From a virus, in IMG/VR virus record IMGVR_UViG_3300025322_000026, positions 1 through 54,461 of that record: 54,461 nucleotides of DNA, one strand, 5' to 3'. The notes beneath the pieces are model-generated. The model had not been told where the DNA came from and searched no databases. It was given only the letters and a program-made list of their open reading frames with translations. Of this stretch, positions 6,781 to 15,519 are shown piece by piece (position 1 is the stretch's first letter; every line of letters starts with the position of its first letter). A program made the translations under genes and the position numbers.

Positions 6781-7885
6781 TCTCCAGTCCGGCAGATAGG
6801 TTTTCTGTCTGATCCCTATTTACCGAGACATGAATGGATCGCACGACCCCATCGAAGTCTTTCCCTCGGTAAAGCGCCGATACCTTGTCGCCATAGTTCC
6901 AGTCGACCCCGAATCGGCTCCGGGGCGTATCCAATAACTCGCCTCGAAAGATCAACTTCGGCCGACTGTTCTGCATATGCTGAAAGGTTCGGCTCGCCAC
7001 ACCAAGAGTGGTGGTTTCCTCCCGGGCATCCTGAAAATCCTCACGACGATTCCAGATCGATCGGGCCATGCGATGCAGATCGTTTTCGGTATCAATGACC
7101 CGATCCAGTCCCTCGCCTTGACCACCACCCCAGACATAGTTCCATTCATCAACATAGTCTTCCCGAAGATAAGGATTCGCCAATGTCCCAGCTTCTTGGC
7201 TAAACACAATCGGTTGTAGTCCGCCCGAAAGAGTCCGATCAAGACCGACGACATCCGTGAATGTGCGGAACACAAATCGAGCATCCCCGACAGGGACGAG
7301 ATCAAAATAGAGCGGCGTCCCAAGATGTCGGCTTGTCTCGGCAATTTCTTGAAGGACTGGAAGCATTTTGCGCCACGCGAAGTTTCGGATGAGAACAGGA
7401 CATTGAGCCGCGTCTGGATCGACGAAGAAATGATCGGCGAGGTATCTACGAGGCCGTCCTTCAGCGTCATTGCCTGCCAACGCGCCTTCATTTTCTCGGA
7501 CAATGGCCTTTATCATGTCGTCCGCTTCTTGATTCTTGCTGGATTCACCCTCGGCATAACGGTAAGCAATAGGTCTTCGGTTGAGAAGTTCAATGGGATC
7601 TGGTCCGCCAATCGCGAGCATCTCCTGTCCATTGTCCTCGAACCATTCCCAGTAACGGAGAAACCCAACCATGAGAAGTTGTTCTGTTCCACCTTCTGGC
7701 TGGCGGTAAAACTCGAAAAGCTGGTCGACATTGAGATAGTCTTTCGACAGGTCAGGTCGGGTGATGATCGTGAACCAGCCCGCATCATTCAGGATACGGG
7801 CATACTCAAATCGAACGTAGTCATCGAGAAACGCGAGGGGCTGTCCATCGTGGGTAAGGATTCGGATGCGATGTGAGGCCGTCAA
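6761..7885 (-). CDS. Tail hub/baseplate protein, ReqiPepy6 Gp37-like
   Basis: The 374-aa protein resembles the siphovirus ReqiPepy6 Gp37-like family of tail tip proteins. Its N-terminus runs I-R-I-L-T-H-D-G-Q-P-L-A-F-L-D-D-Y then Y-A-R-I-L-N-D-A-G-W-F. The middle has a G-P-D-P-I-E-L-L-N-R-R motif and the C-terminus G-D-K-V-S-A-L-Y-R-G with V-N-R-D-Q-T-E-N-L-S. Its position just after Dit fits a tail-associated hub that connects tube and fibres. It overlaps Dit by 4 bp. Confidence 0.7.
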   Translation of the reverse strand: MTASHRIRILTHDGQPLAFLDDYVRFEYARILNDAGWFTIITRPDLSKDYLNVDQLFEFYRQPEGGTEQLLMVGFLRYWEWFEDNGQEMLAIGGPDPIELLNRRPIAYRYAEGESSKNQEADDMIKAIVRENEGALAGNDAEGRPRRYLADHFFVDPDAAQCPVLIRNFAWRKMLPVLQEIAETSRHLGTPLYFDLVPVGDARFVFRTFTDVVGLDRTLSGGLQPIVFSQEAGTLANPYLREDYVDEWNYVWGGGQGEGLDRVIDTENDLHRMARSIWNRREDFQDAREETTTLGVASRTFQHMQNSRPKLIFRGELLDTPRSRFGVDWNYGDKVSALYRGKDFDGVVRSIHVSVNRDQTENLSAGLEIERAFN

Positions 7886-10374
7886 TCGTCAAAGCTCCAG
7901 TGGCGAGGTTGCCAACGCAGACTGATTTCGGTATCGCCCGTTGTTCCAGTGGCATAGAAGGCAAGTGTATTGCTACCAGGCAGCACTTCAAACTCATCCG
8001 AGTCGGGCAGGATTCCCCGAATGACGTTGCCCTGGAAATCCGATAGTGCCTGCTGGAAGCCTTGACGAAGATCTACAACAACATGCTCACCACCCTGGAT
8101 CTCCAGGTTGAACCGAATGATCTGTCCCGTACTCTGATTTTCCAGCCATCGAAGATGGGCGGGTCCCAGAACATCCAGGAATGGACCAGCCTTTGCTTCT
8201 CCCTGATTGATCGCTGTTTGAATCGCTGATGCACTCGCGGATCCTGTGAAGTCCCCGCCCACCCAGATGTCATTACCATTGTAGATTGCCGAATAGACAT
8301 CCGGTGCCCCAGGCATCAGCAAATCAAGATGGCCGAAACGAGTCCCATTCCATGTTGCTATTCCAGCGGCCAATGGGCTATCGGTAGCGCTTGCAAAGTC
8401 ACCGCCAAAGAGAATCTGTCCCTTGCGGGACGTATCGACCCATCGGACAATTCCGCCACCAGGAAAACCGTCCCCCTCTCGGCCCAACGGGAACCAATCT
8501 TGGCGACCATAGACCGCGGCATTCTCTACGGCTCCATAGCCTATATCGGCCAGCGCATTGCCACCGCAGTATAGTTTCCCATCCCGGGCGAATTCGATAT
8601 GAACAACCTCCTGATCTGCGCCTTCTTCGCCAAGGAGTTCGTAGATAGTTCCAGTCCATCGTGCAACCCGTTTGAGGGAATTGGCAGCCCCGCCCGTCTC
8701 CTGCGTGAAGTTGCCGCAGATGTAGATAGTCTCTCCATCTAGGTCTACCCGGACGCCATTAACCACGGCATCCAATCCTGGCCCTCCACCAAGGGCCGTA
8801 AATCCCGGGAAAGCTGGATCCCAACTCGCGAACCGATTGAGATCGGTCAGCGTATTTGCGGTTTGGAGAAAAGAACCACCAATAAATAGAACTCCAAAAC
8901 GATCAAATGCCAGACCCATTACCGCGTTGTCAAGTCCCTCAGCCCCGCCGCCTGTTACCATCGTATTCCAAGTCGCACCATCCCAATGGGCGATGTTATT
9001 GAAAGGGTTACCGCCTATATCATCAAAATCGCCTCCCACATAGACATCTCCATTGGGAGAGAATGCGATAGCATTAACCCACCCATCATCAATACCAACA
9101 TCGATAGGTGTTACGGTCAACCCATCAGGACTAACCCGACAGATTCGATTACAGTCCGTGTCACCATCGAACTCAGTGAATTCTCCTCCAATCCAAATGT
9201 CGCCGGTTTGAGGATTGACCGCGATCACTCGGACTACACCATTCGCGCCTACCCCAATGGATTGCCATTGCCCATTGATCTTGGCGACGATGTAGTCAAC
9301 ATCGAAGGTATCCTCAGGATCCAACTCAACGACATCCTGGCTATCAACTGCCCAGAGAGGATCAGGGGCTAGAAGCCGAATCCCGAAGCTATTGCTGAAC
9401 GGGAACCGCAGATCGCCCGAGAACTCGAGACCGGATTCATAGAAGACTGGAAGATCCATCGGCGCTCTGCCATTGGCATAACGGAGAAGCGCGGCCTGAG
9501 TCTCTTGGCTTCGATCAGGTTTCAGGATCGCCTCAAGAGCCTCTCTTGCTTTGTGGAGGTGTCTGAGATTCGCCGGGTTCCCGATACATTCCGCTAGGCT
9601 TTTTACAGCCCAGAAAGTGATCATCATGGATCTCGGGATTGGCCGACTTCGGCTAACGATCCCTCGGTCGAAACTAGCGAATTGCTGAACGCTCAACTCC
9701 ACAGGTGCCATACCGAAACCGCTGACCTCGGTCGGCCAGAGACGATGATTGATCCCCTGGGTAACATCTCTCGCGCGTCCGGCAGGTCGGTATCGAACGC
9801 TGCGGACACTCTCGGAAAGATGCCGAGACCCATCCCAATGGAAGAAGGGTTCTCCGTTGTGGATCGGAAGATCAAGTTCCAGGTCTCCGTCGGCATAGGT
9901 CGTCGGATAACCCTTTGCCTCTACCTGAAAGCCATCACAGTAGAACGTATTGATCTCCCGTTCGGTTGTTTCGATGAAAGTTCTCAGGTCTGTGCATGCG
10001 GCTGAACCAAGCTGCATCGTCAGAGATAGCCGAGTCCATTGGGTTGAGGAGAGATGAACCGGATGGCCCGTACGCGATACGCTGTTCGTATTGTCTAGAA
10101 CACGGAGTCTGACCGTACCCGATCCTCGGATGTAAACGCTTGATGTTCTAGGTTCCGCGGCTGATCCAGGGTTGGTATCCTTCCTCAATCCCTCATAGAG
10201 CGCCGCGCCATTCGTTACTACTTTGGCGGAAGACCTACCGAAGCGTGCTTGCTCAAGACTGCGCGTGACCGTCGAGCCAACCGCGGTGATGCCCGTTGTC
10301 GCTGTCTCGATACTTGGGTTCGTATCTTCATTGCGGGTTGCTTCGGGTTCGAAGAGTTCAATTCTTCCCATCAT
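7882..10374 (-). CDS. Dit-like distal tail protein with CBM-like and propeller-like inserts
   Basis: At 830 aa this is far longer than a simple Dit. Residues about 1-160 look like a carbohydrate-binding-module beta-sandwich (V-Y-I-R-G-S-G-T-V-R-L-R-V, C-D-G-F-Q-V-E). Residues about 190-350 and the last 100 have Dit features: R-S-M-M-I-T-F-W, F-G-I-R-L-L-A-P-D-P-L-W, then G-E-H-V-V-V-D-L-R and a final L-P-G-S-N-T-L-A-F-Y before W-Q-P-R-H-W. Between them lies a run of G-G-D/E-F repeats (I-W-I-G-G-E-F, V-Y-V-G-G-D-F, L-F-I-G-G-S-F, I-Y-I-C-G-N-F, I-L-F-G-G-D-F, I-W-V-G-G-D-F), a beta-propeller-like pattern. Likely roles are tail-tip ring and glycan binding. Confidence 0.7.
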   Translation of the reverse strand: MMGRIELFEPEATRNEDTNPSIETATTGITAVGSTVTRSLEQARFGRSSAKVVTNGAALYEGLRKDTNPGSAAEPRTSSVYIRGSGTVRLRVLDNTNSVSRTGHPVHLSSTQWTRLSLTMQLGSAACTDLRTFIETTEREINTFYCDGFQVEAKGYPTTYADGDLELDLPIHNGEPFFHWDGSRHLSESVRSVRYRPAGRARDVTQGINHRLWPTEVSGFGMAPVELSVQQFASFDRGIVSRSRPIPRSMMITFWAVKSLAECIGNPANLRHLHKAREALEAILKPDRSQETQAALLRYANGRAPMDLPVFYESGLEFSGDLRFPFSNSFGIRLLAPDPLWAVDSQDVVELDPEDTFDVDYIVAKINGQWQSIGVGANGVVRVIAVNPQTGDIWIGGEFTEFDGDTDCNRICRVSPDGLTVTPIDVGIDDGWVNAIAFSPNGDVYVGGDFDDIGGNPFNNIAHWDGATWNTMVTGGGAEGLDNAVMGLAFDRFGVLFIGGSFLQTANTLTDLNRFASWDPAFPGFTALGGGPGLDAVVNGVRVDLDGETIYICGNFTQETGGAANSLKRVARWTGTIYELLGEEGADQEVVHIEFARDGKLYCGGNALADIGYGAVENAAVYGRQDWFPLGREGDGFPGGGIVRWVDTSRKGQILFGGDFASATDSPLAAGIATWNGTRFGHLDLLMPGAPDVYSAIYNGNDIWVGGDFTGSASASAIQTAINQGEAKAGPFLDVLGPAHLRWLENQSTGQIIRFNLEIQGGEHVVVDLRQGFQQALSDFQGNVIRGILPDSDEFEVLPGSNTLAFYATGTTGDTEISLRWQPRHWSFDD

Positions 10375-12899
10375 CCGCCTCCCAAAGCTGCCATAAGGCG
10401 GAAGTCGCCCACAACCCGCTCACTCGGCGCGGCTGAGTTCACGGTGAGGTTCATGTTGTTCGTCGTATTCGTTGTCCTCTGGGCTCCAGAGGCCGCAGGA
10501 GCAGAGACTACGCGAGCGGCAACATTCTGAGTTGCTATGATCGGGAACCTTGCGGCCTGGGCAACTCCCTCTGCAAGCCCGAGCATCATCTGCCTCCCGA
10601 CATCCATGAAGACCTTCGACCTGGAATGGATCCCCAGGAGGTCCTTGACCGAATCTATCGCTCCACTGAGTCCCTCCGAGATCTTGTCGGCAATGCCTCC
10701 GATGAGTTCAGCCACGGTATCGCTTAGAGCATTGAGCGCGTTTGAAACAGAATCCCTCAGATCCTCCCCGAAGAACTTTTTGATATTTTCGACCGCGTTG
10801 CTGATCCTGTCCCGGATTCCGCCGAGGATGATGTCTACCAAGACTTTGATGTTTGTGAAGGCTGTATCCCATGACTTCTGGAATTCATCAAGGTTAATGC
10901 CAACAATGCCCAATGCCGTGTTGAATAGGGCTCCGATAGTCCCGATGACAGCATTATAGAATCCCTGCGCGTCACCGGCCATGAAAGCAGTTGCCGCGGC
11001 GAAGGCCCCGGTGATCACGGCTAAGGCAATCTCCACAATCCCGACGACGAATCGGAACGCGAATGCTATCGTATTCACGACACCAAGAAAACCTTTTTGG
11101 AATGTCTCTGACTGAAGGACTTCTCCGAGTCGGCCGAGCAAATTTCCGAGAAGCACTACGAAATTCTTCAGAAAGATGCCTACATTGTTCAGTACAATCG
11201 CGAAAGTAGGGCCGAAGGTCTGTTTAATGAAGTCGATTACAGGACCGAAGGCATCTATCACTGCGGGTGCATTCGCGGCGATACCATCAAATATCTTGGA
11301 TACTCCATCGGTCAAGGGCTGGAAGAAATCCACGATACCCGTGATCGCGGGGCCGAAGTTCTGCCCGATGAAACTCACAACCGCAGCGATCCCAGGGATC
11401 AACTTGTCCACGAAGAAATCTCGCGCGGCTTCAATGGCGATAGGAACATTCTTGCTGAGGAAATCCACGATCTGCTCGAATACTGGTTGCCCTTCGGTTT
11501 TCCAGAATGAGGCAACTGAAGCAAAGGCGGGCAGAAGAGTCTTCTCAAAGAAATCTGAAGCTGCCTGGAGTGCCTTGGGAAGCTGTTCTTTCAGCGTTGC
11601 CAAGAGACTGTCAAAGATAGGTCTTCCAGTTGTCTCCCAGAAGTGTCGCAAGGTATCCTGGATACCTAGGAAGTTCGTCTTCCAGGCTGCTCCAAGAAGA
11701 CCAATGACTGCGAGGATGATACCGATGGGCGTCCCAAGAGCAGTGATGATACCAGCGATCTTGAGAACGATTGAGAAGATCGCTGCTCCCGCGAGTGCCA
11801 CACCGATGGCCTGGATTGCCCCGATGATAGCGTCTTTGTTCTCACTGATGACATCGCGGACTTTCTTAAAACCTTCGCCAATACCATCTAGAAACGCCGT
11901 AAGTCGATCCTGCAAGTCCTGAGGGAGAATGCCAGTTAAGGCTTCACGGAATTCAATGGAGAATGGTCCTGCATCGGCAAAAGCCCTGACAAGGTTCAGG
12001 ATGAAATCCACGGTCCTCTCAACCGCGGGCCCGACACGATTTCGGAACAACTCAACAAGCAAGGGGAGTGCCTGTTGGATGATCGGCGTGATGCCCGATA
12101 ACAGCCTACCGAATGCCGGGAGAAGGATGAATCCGATGGCCTCGGCCTCTTCGAGGATGTGATTCTTGAGGATCGTGAACTGACCGCTTAGTGTTTGTGC
12201 AGCCCGAGCCGCCGTCCCCCCGATCGATCCTGCCAGCGCCTTCATGAGGAAGTCTTGAGCCTTGGCGATCTGACCCGTCTCGACCAACTTGTCAATCAAT
12301 TCCGTCTGTTCATCGGTAAGGATGATCCCAGCCGCCTTCAGCGCGCGCAGACCTTCGCCTGGCAATTCAAGCGCGCGGCCTAGTTGTGACGCGGCTGATG
12401 CTGCATCAACACCCAGGGCGGCCGCGAGGTCGAGCGTTATCTGAAGCGCAGGCTCAAATGCTTTCCCCCTGATGTTCTTGAACCGTAATAGAACGGCTTC
12501 GGCAGCCTTGACTGCATCATCGCTTCCGCCTGCCAGATCCCGATAAGCAAAAGCAAGTTCGTTGGCTTTCTGTGCTGTGATCCCCGCGGCTCCTCCGGTT
12601 GCCGCAAGAACCGCTTCGAGCCGTGCATTCACTTCTTCAGCCTGGATAGCCTCTCGGATCCCTATTGCGGCCAACCCGCCGAGAGCTGCGGCCGCCGCGC
12701 CAGCTGCACCCACGACAACAGTCCCGAGCACAGATCCGAACTTGATGACTGAGTTCCCTAGGCTGGCAAACTGGCGTGACAGACTCTCACCGCGGGTCCC
12801 CACGCCCGCGATGCCTTTGTCCATCTGCTGCATTCCGCGCAGGAATTCGGGAAGCCCGAACGCGACCGCCCGAATTCCCAGGTCTTCTACAAACGCCAT
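10371..12899 (-). CDS. Tail tape measure protein
   Basis: The 842-aa protein is largely helical with alternating Ala/Gly-rich hydrophobic stretches and charged helices, as in tape measure proteins. The N-terminus has the L-P-E-F-L-R-G-M-Q-Q-M-D-K-G type region, then an A/G-rich membrane-like segment (about 55-80), A-A-S-Q-L-G-R-A-L-E and S-G-Q-F-T-I-L-K-N-H. The final quarter contains G-L-S-G-A-I-D-S-V-K-D-L-L-G-I-H-S-R-S-K-V-F, the I-H-S-P/R-S end motif common in this family. It sets tail length. By the usual 1.5 A per residue rule the tail would be roughly 125 nm. It follows the chaperones and overlaps Dit by 4 bp. Confidence 0.9.
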   Translation of the reverse strand: MAFVEDLGIRAVAFGLPEFLRGMQQMDKGIAGVGTRGESLSRQFASLGNSVIKFGSVLGTVVVGAAGAAAAALGGLAAIGIREAIQAEEVNARLEAVLAATGGAAGITAQKANELAFAYRDLAGGSDDAVKAAEAVLLRFKNIRGKAFEPALQITLDLAAALGVDAASAASQLGRALELPGEGLRALKAAGIILTDEQTELIDKLVETGQIAKAQDFLMKALAGSIGGTAARAAQTLSGQFTILKNHILEEAEAIGFILLPAFGRLLSGITPIIQQALPLLVELFRNRVGPAVERTVDFILNLVRAFADAGPFSIEFREALTGILPQDLQDRLTAFLDGIGEGFKKVRDVISENKDAIIGAIQAIGVALAGAAIFSIVLKIAGIITALGTPIGIILAVIGLLGAAWKTNFLGIQDTLRHFWETTGRPIFDSLLATLKEQLPKALQAASDFFEKTLLPAFASVASFWKTEGQPVFEQIVDFLSKNVPIAIEAARDFFVDKLIPGIAAVVSFIGQNFGPAITGIVDFFQPLTDGVSKIFDGIAANAPAVIDAFGPVIDFIKQTFGPTFAIVLNNVGIFLKNFVVLLGNLLGRLGEVLQSETFQKGFLGVVNTIAFAFRFVVGIVEIALAVITGAFAAATAFMAGDAQGFYNAVIGTIGALFNTALGIVGINLDEFQKSWDTAFTNIKVLVDIILGGIRDRISNAVENIKKFFGEDLRDSVSNALNALSDTVAELIGGIADKISEGLSGAIDSVKDLLGIHSRSKVFMDVGRQMMLGLAEGVAQAARFPIIATQNVAARVVSAPAASGAQRTTNTTNNMNLTVNSAAPSERVVGDFRLMAALGGG

Positions 12900-13181
12900 C
12901 TACTTCTTCCTCTTTGCGTCCCGGTTCGCCTTCTCATTCCGGGCCTGCTCGACATGCAGATCCACCAAGCCGCGCATCCGGTGATGGGCGATGATCGTCG
13001 CCATGAGATGAGCCGAGTAGCCTCCGATGTACCACCGTTCTGCATCAAGTCCATAGTCTTTGACCACGCTCAGCTCCTCAAAGATAGGACTGTAGGTGAT
13101 CCCCGGATCGACCGCGTCCCTGATAGGGAAGTCCTCAATCGGCAGGCCGTGTTTCAGGACCCGGAAAGGATTGGGCGGCAC
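12900..13181 (-). CDS. Tail assembly chaperone, downstream frame
   Basis: This 93-aa frame (GTG at 13181) overlaps the upstream chaperone by 47 bp in the +1 frame and ends directly before the tape measure start. It is rich in charged residues and ends K-A-N-R-D-A-K-R-K-K. Position between major tail protein and tape measure, small size and overlapping frames are the hallmarks of a gpG/gpGT-type chaperone pair, so it may be made only as a fused extension by ribosomal frameshifting. No strong ribosome site precedes the GTG (GGAGG lies 12 bp away), which favours frameshifting or coupling. Confidence 0.55.
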   Translation of the reverse strand: MPPNPFRVLKHGLPIEDFPIRDAVDPGITYSPIFEELSVVKDYGLDAERWYIGGYSAHLMATIIAHHRMRGLVDLHVEQARNEKANRDAKRKK

Positions 13182-13707
13182 GCTTCACCGCCACCTCCGC
13201 TATGCCCATCATTTCTGATAGCCTAGTGAGGTCCTCGGTTCCGAGGGCGACGAACCTCTTGTAGAGGAATTCTCTCTCAAAGGGATCATCTAAGTTGTAC
13301 GCCGACAGATCAATGAGGCCCCTCTTTTCCAGGAACCTCAGTTTCTCCAGCCAGGTATCGTGTTCGGGGATCCCCTCAACCAGATCCACGCCGAACAGGA
13401 CCATAGCATCGATCGCCGCAGTTCCACGGGCTGTGTCAGCTTCCTTTTTCGCCTTGATGTAGGCTGAATCTGCGGGATTCGGTTCGGGCCTCCCTTCAGG
13501 GTGATCAGTCGTCGGTTTATCTGGATTGTTCCAGATCGGAACCTCTGGTTCTGGGACCCGCTGCTGGATCTCAATGATGAGAGAAGTGGCAACCGACTTG
13601 AGCCGGGCTTTGACACCCGTGCTCAGTGTGACGATTCCATTCTCCTCGCCGGAACGCTCGCGCGCGGCCTCAATTGCCGGGCTCGGCCCTACAACTGCTT
13701 TCACCAT
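13135..13707 (-). CDS. Tail assembly chaperone, upstream frame
   Basis: The 190-aa protein is acidic and helical in its C-terminal half (L-E-K-L-R-F-L-E-K-R-G-L-I-D-L, D-P-F-E-R-E-F-L-Y-K-R-F). It sits between the major tail protein candidate and the tape measure, where the gpG-type chaperone belongs. Near its end the frame reads C-A-A-T-C-C-T-T-T-C-C-G, where a +1 slip on TTT-C would move ribosomes into the downstream frame. Identity rests on synteny and overlap rather than on a sequence signature. Confidence 0.6.
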   Translation of the reverse strand: MVKAVVGPSPAIEAARERSGEENGIVTLSTGVKARLKSVATSLIIEIQQRVPEPEVPIWNNPDKPTTDHPEGRPEPNPADSAYIKAKKEADTARGTAAIDAMVLFGVDLVEGIPEHDTWLEKLRFLEKRGLIDLSAYNLDDPFEREFLYKRFVALGTEDLTRLSEMMGIAEVAVKRAAQSFPGPETRPAD

Positions 13708-13730
13708 CTTGACCTCCCAGTCCGAGAGTG

Positions 13731-15230
13731 TTAGTCCTGTTCTACGACGATGAACCCATCCGTTGCATCATCGGCCAATCCGCCACCGATGACCAAGTTC
13801 GCATCGAACTCGCATACTGCCAGCGCCGCGACATGATCATTCGCTGGGAGTACCGCGGTACCTTCTGGCGTCAGATTCCAGGAATAGCCACCGTCAAAGG
13901 ACCGCAGGATCCGCCCTGACGGCGCCGTGGTGCTGTGCGCCAGATAGATGACGGATCGGGTGGCCACCGCGATGTCCCAGACGATACCCGTTCCGCTGCC
14001 TGGGAAGCCCTTCAACGTCCAGGACTTGCCCTGATTGAAGGTGTAGTACAGGCGGCCATTGCTCGTGCCGACCAACCAGTAGTTTTCATCCACCACGCCC
14101 ACGGTAGTCAGGTTCACGCCCACACCAACTGGGCTTGTGGTTGTGGCAGCGAACGAGGCACCATCGCTCGTGAAGACCACACCACCATCGTTCCCAACCG
14201 CGACTGCAAAGTCTTCGCTGATGGCATCCACAGCGTTGAGCTTGACCGGCGTCGCAGCGCCAGCATCCAATACGTCGACACCTCCAGTGGGATCGGGGGT
14301 CGAGTAGATGTATCCACCATCACCGACGATGAAAGCCTTCGACCCAACGCTGTCGATCGCATTCGGTGCCCCGCCGACCGCGAAGCCTGTGGTGACTTCT
14401 GTGAACGCTGGATCGGTCAGACCATCGAATTCCGTTTTGAGCGCGTAGTGGAGCGAACCCGAATCGTTTGAAACAACCACGATGTAGTTCCCGATGCAGG
14501 CAAGCGCGTTGGGATCCTCAGCAGCGCCCAGGGAATCTACATCGTAGACCATCCAGGTGGCGCCTTTATCCAGGCTGAAGACAACATCCGCGGGCGTTCC
14601 AGGAGAACCGCCAGCCGCCTTCGTGACCCCAAATGCCTTGAGGCATCCATCGCTCGGGTCTTCGCAGTCACCGCAGGAAACCGAATCGCAGAAGACCATA
14701 TCGATGACTTCATTGGTCAGGACGTCCGCGGCCTTGGAGGCCGCATTCAGCGGGAGAACCTCATAGAACTGAGCGCCGCTGATCTCGGCCGTCTCATTGA
14801 CTAGGCTCTTTTCATCGGGCTGGAGCGCGCCCAGGTCGTCGGTCGACCAAGTTGGGATCAGCGCGTCTTCGATGATCAAGGCTTTCTTGAACTCATTGAA
14901 GTCCGAGGGATCGGTGCAGCTTCCCATGTGGAGCTGGACATCGTTCGAGCACCCGATCTTCGCCAGCCTCAGAAGTTGGCTCTGGAGGTTGATCGCGTAT
15001 CGGCCGATCAGGGAGGTTGTCGGCCTCTCGGCCTCTCCTCGAACGGTCCCGATGATCTCGAAGCTATCATACTTCCTCGGGTGAGGAGAGTAGATCGAGG
15101 TCACATCCCCGAAGCCCTGCTCGACGCCGGCCATCTTCATGGTCGATTCGTAGCTGGGTTGTCGGTCTGCGCGTGCCCGACCTTCGATCAGGAACACGCG
15201 GGTAAAGCCGGTCTGTAGTGGATCACTCAT
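13731..15230 (-). CDS. Major tail protein candidate with Asp-box beta-propeller
   Basis: This 499-aa protein lies directly upstream of the tail chaperones, the usual place of the major tail protein. Residues about 1-180 should hold the tube domain. From about 200 onward it carries Asp-box-like repeats (F-S-L-D-K-G-A-T-W, F-N-Q-G-K-S-W, S-F-D-G-G-Y-S-W) spaced along G-x-x-G-Y-I-Y-S strands, a BNR/sortilin-like propeller pattern. A Cys-rich turn (V-S-C-G-D-C-E-D) separates the two parts. Such propellers would protrude from the tail tube as many copies and may bind glycans. That tube plus propeller are one polypeptide is what the frame shows. Confidence 0.6.
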   Translation of the reverse strand: MSDPLQTGFTRVFLIEGRARADRQPSYESTMKMAGVEQGFGDVTSIYSPHPRKYDSFEIIGTVRGEAERPTTSLIGRYAINLQSQLLRLAKIGCSNDVQLHMGSCTDPSDFNEFKKALIIEDALIPTWSTDDLGALQPDEKSLVNETAEISGAQFYEVLPLNAASKAADVLTNEVIDMVFCDSVSCGDCEDPSDGCLKAFGVTKAAGGSPGTPADVVFSLDKGATWMVYDVDSLGAAEDPNALACIGNYIVVVSNDSGSLHYALKTEFDGLTDPAFTEVTTGFAVGGAPNAIDSVGSKAFIVGDGGYIYSTPDPTGGVDVLDAGAATPVKLNAVDAISEDFAVAVGNDGGVVFTSDGASFAATTTSPVGVGVNLTTVGVVDENYWLVGTSNGRLYYTFNQGKSWTLKGFPGSGTGIVWDIAVATRSVIYLAHSTTAPSGRILRSFDGGYSWNLTPEGTAVLPANDHVAALAVCEFDANLVIGGGLADDATDGFIVVEQD

Positions 15231-15519
15231 GAGATTCCTCCTGGTCCTCCGACCTGTAGGCTTGGATCAGGTGTCGCTTCACGATTCCTGTCACGACACC
15301 CGTGACAGCGGACTGACCTTTCACAACATCCGCCCAGGTGAAAAGCCCCTGCCTGACGAGTTCATTGTGGATCGCTTTCTTCAACTCGCCACAGTCCAGT
15401 CCGTCGAGGCTCGGAGGCTCAAGCGGGATCCCTTGAGGACCCATATCATCTGGATCGTCGTCTCGGATCATCGCCGCTCGAAAGTAACCGTTCTTGTCTT
15501 GCCAGGAAACCTTTCTCAT
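15223..15519 (-). CDS. Small head-tail region protein
   Basis: A 98-aa protein of unknown family, overlapping its neighbours on both sides (8 bp with the tail protein, ATGA with the upstream gene). It begins with a basic strand M-R-K-V-S-W-Q-D-K-N-G-Y, has an acidic D-D-D-P-D-D loop, and ends in a charged helix. Position between connector and major tail protein suggests a head-tail joining or tail terminator-associated role, but no motif supports this. Confidence 0.45.
   Translation of the reverse strand: MRKVSWQDKNGYFRAAMIRDDDPDDMGPQGIPLEPPSLDGLDCGELKKAIHNELVRQGLFTWADVVKGQSAVTGVVTGIVKRHLIQAYRSEDQEESHE

Noticed and set aside
11176-11922. 248-aa plus-strand frame opposite the tape measure gene
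   Set aside because: It is antisense to a convincing structural gene and shows no ribosome site or recognisable domain.
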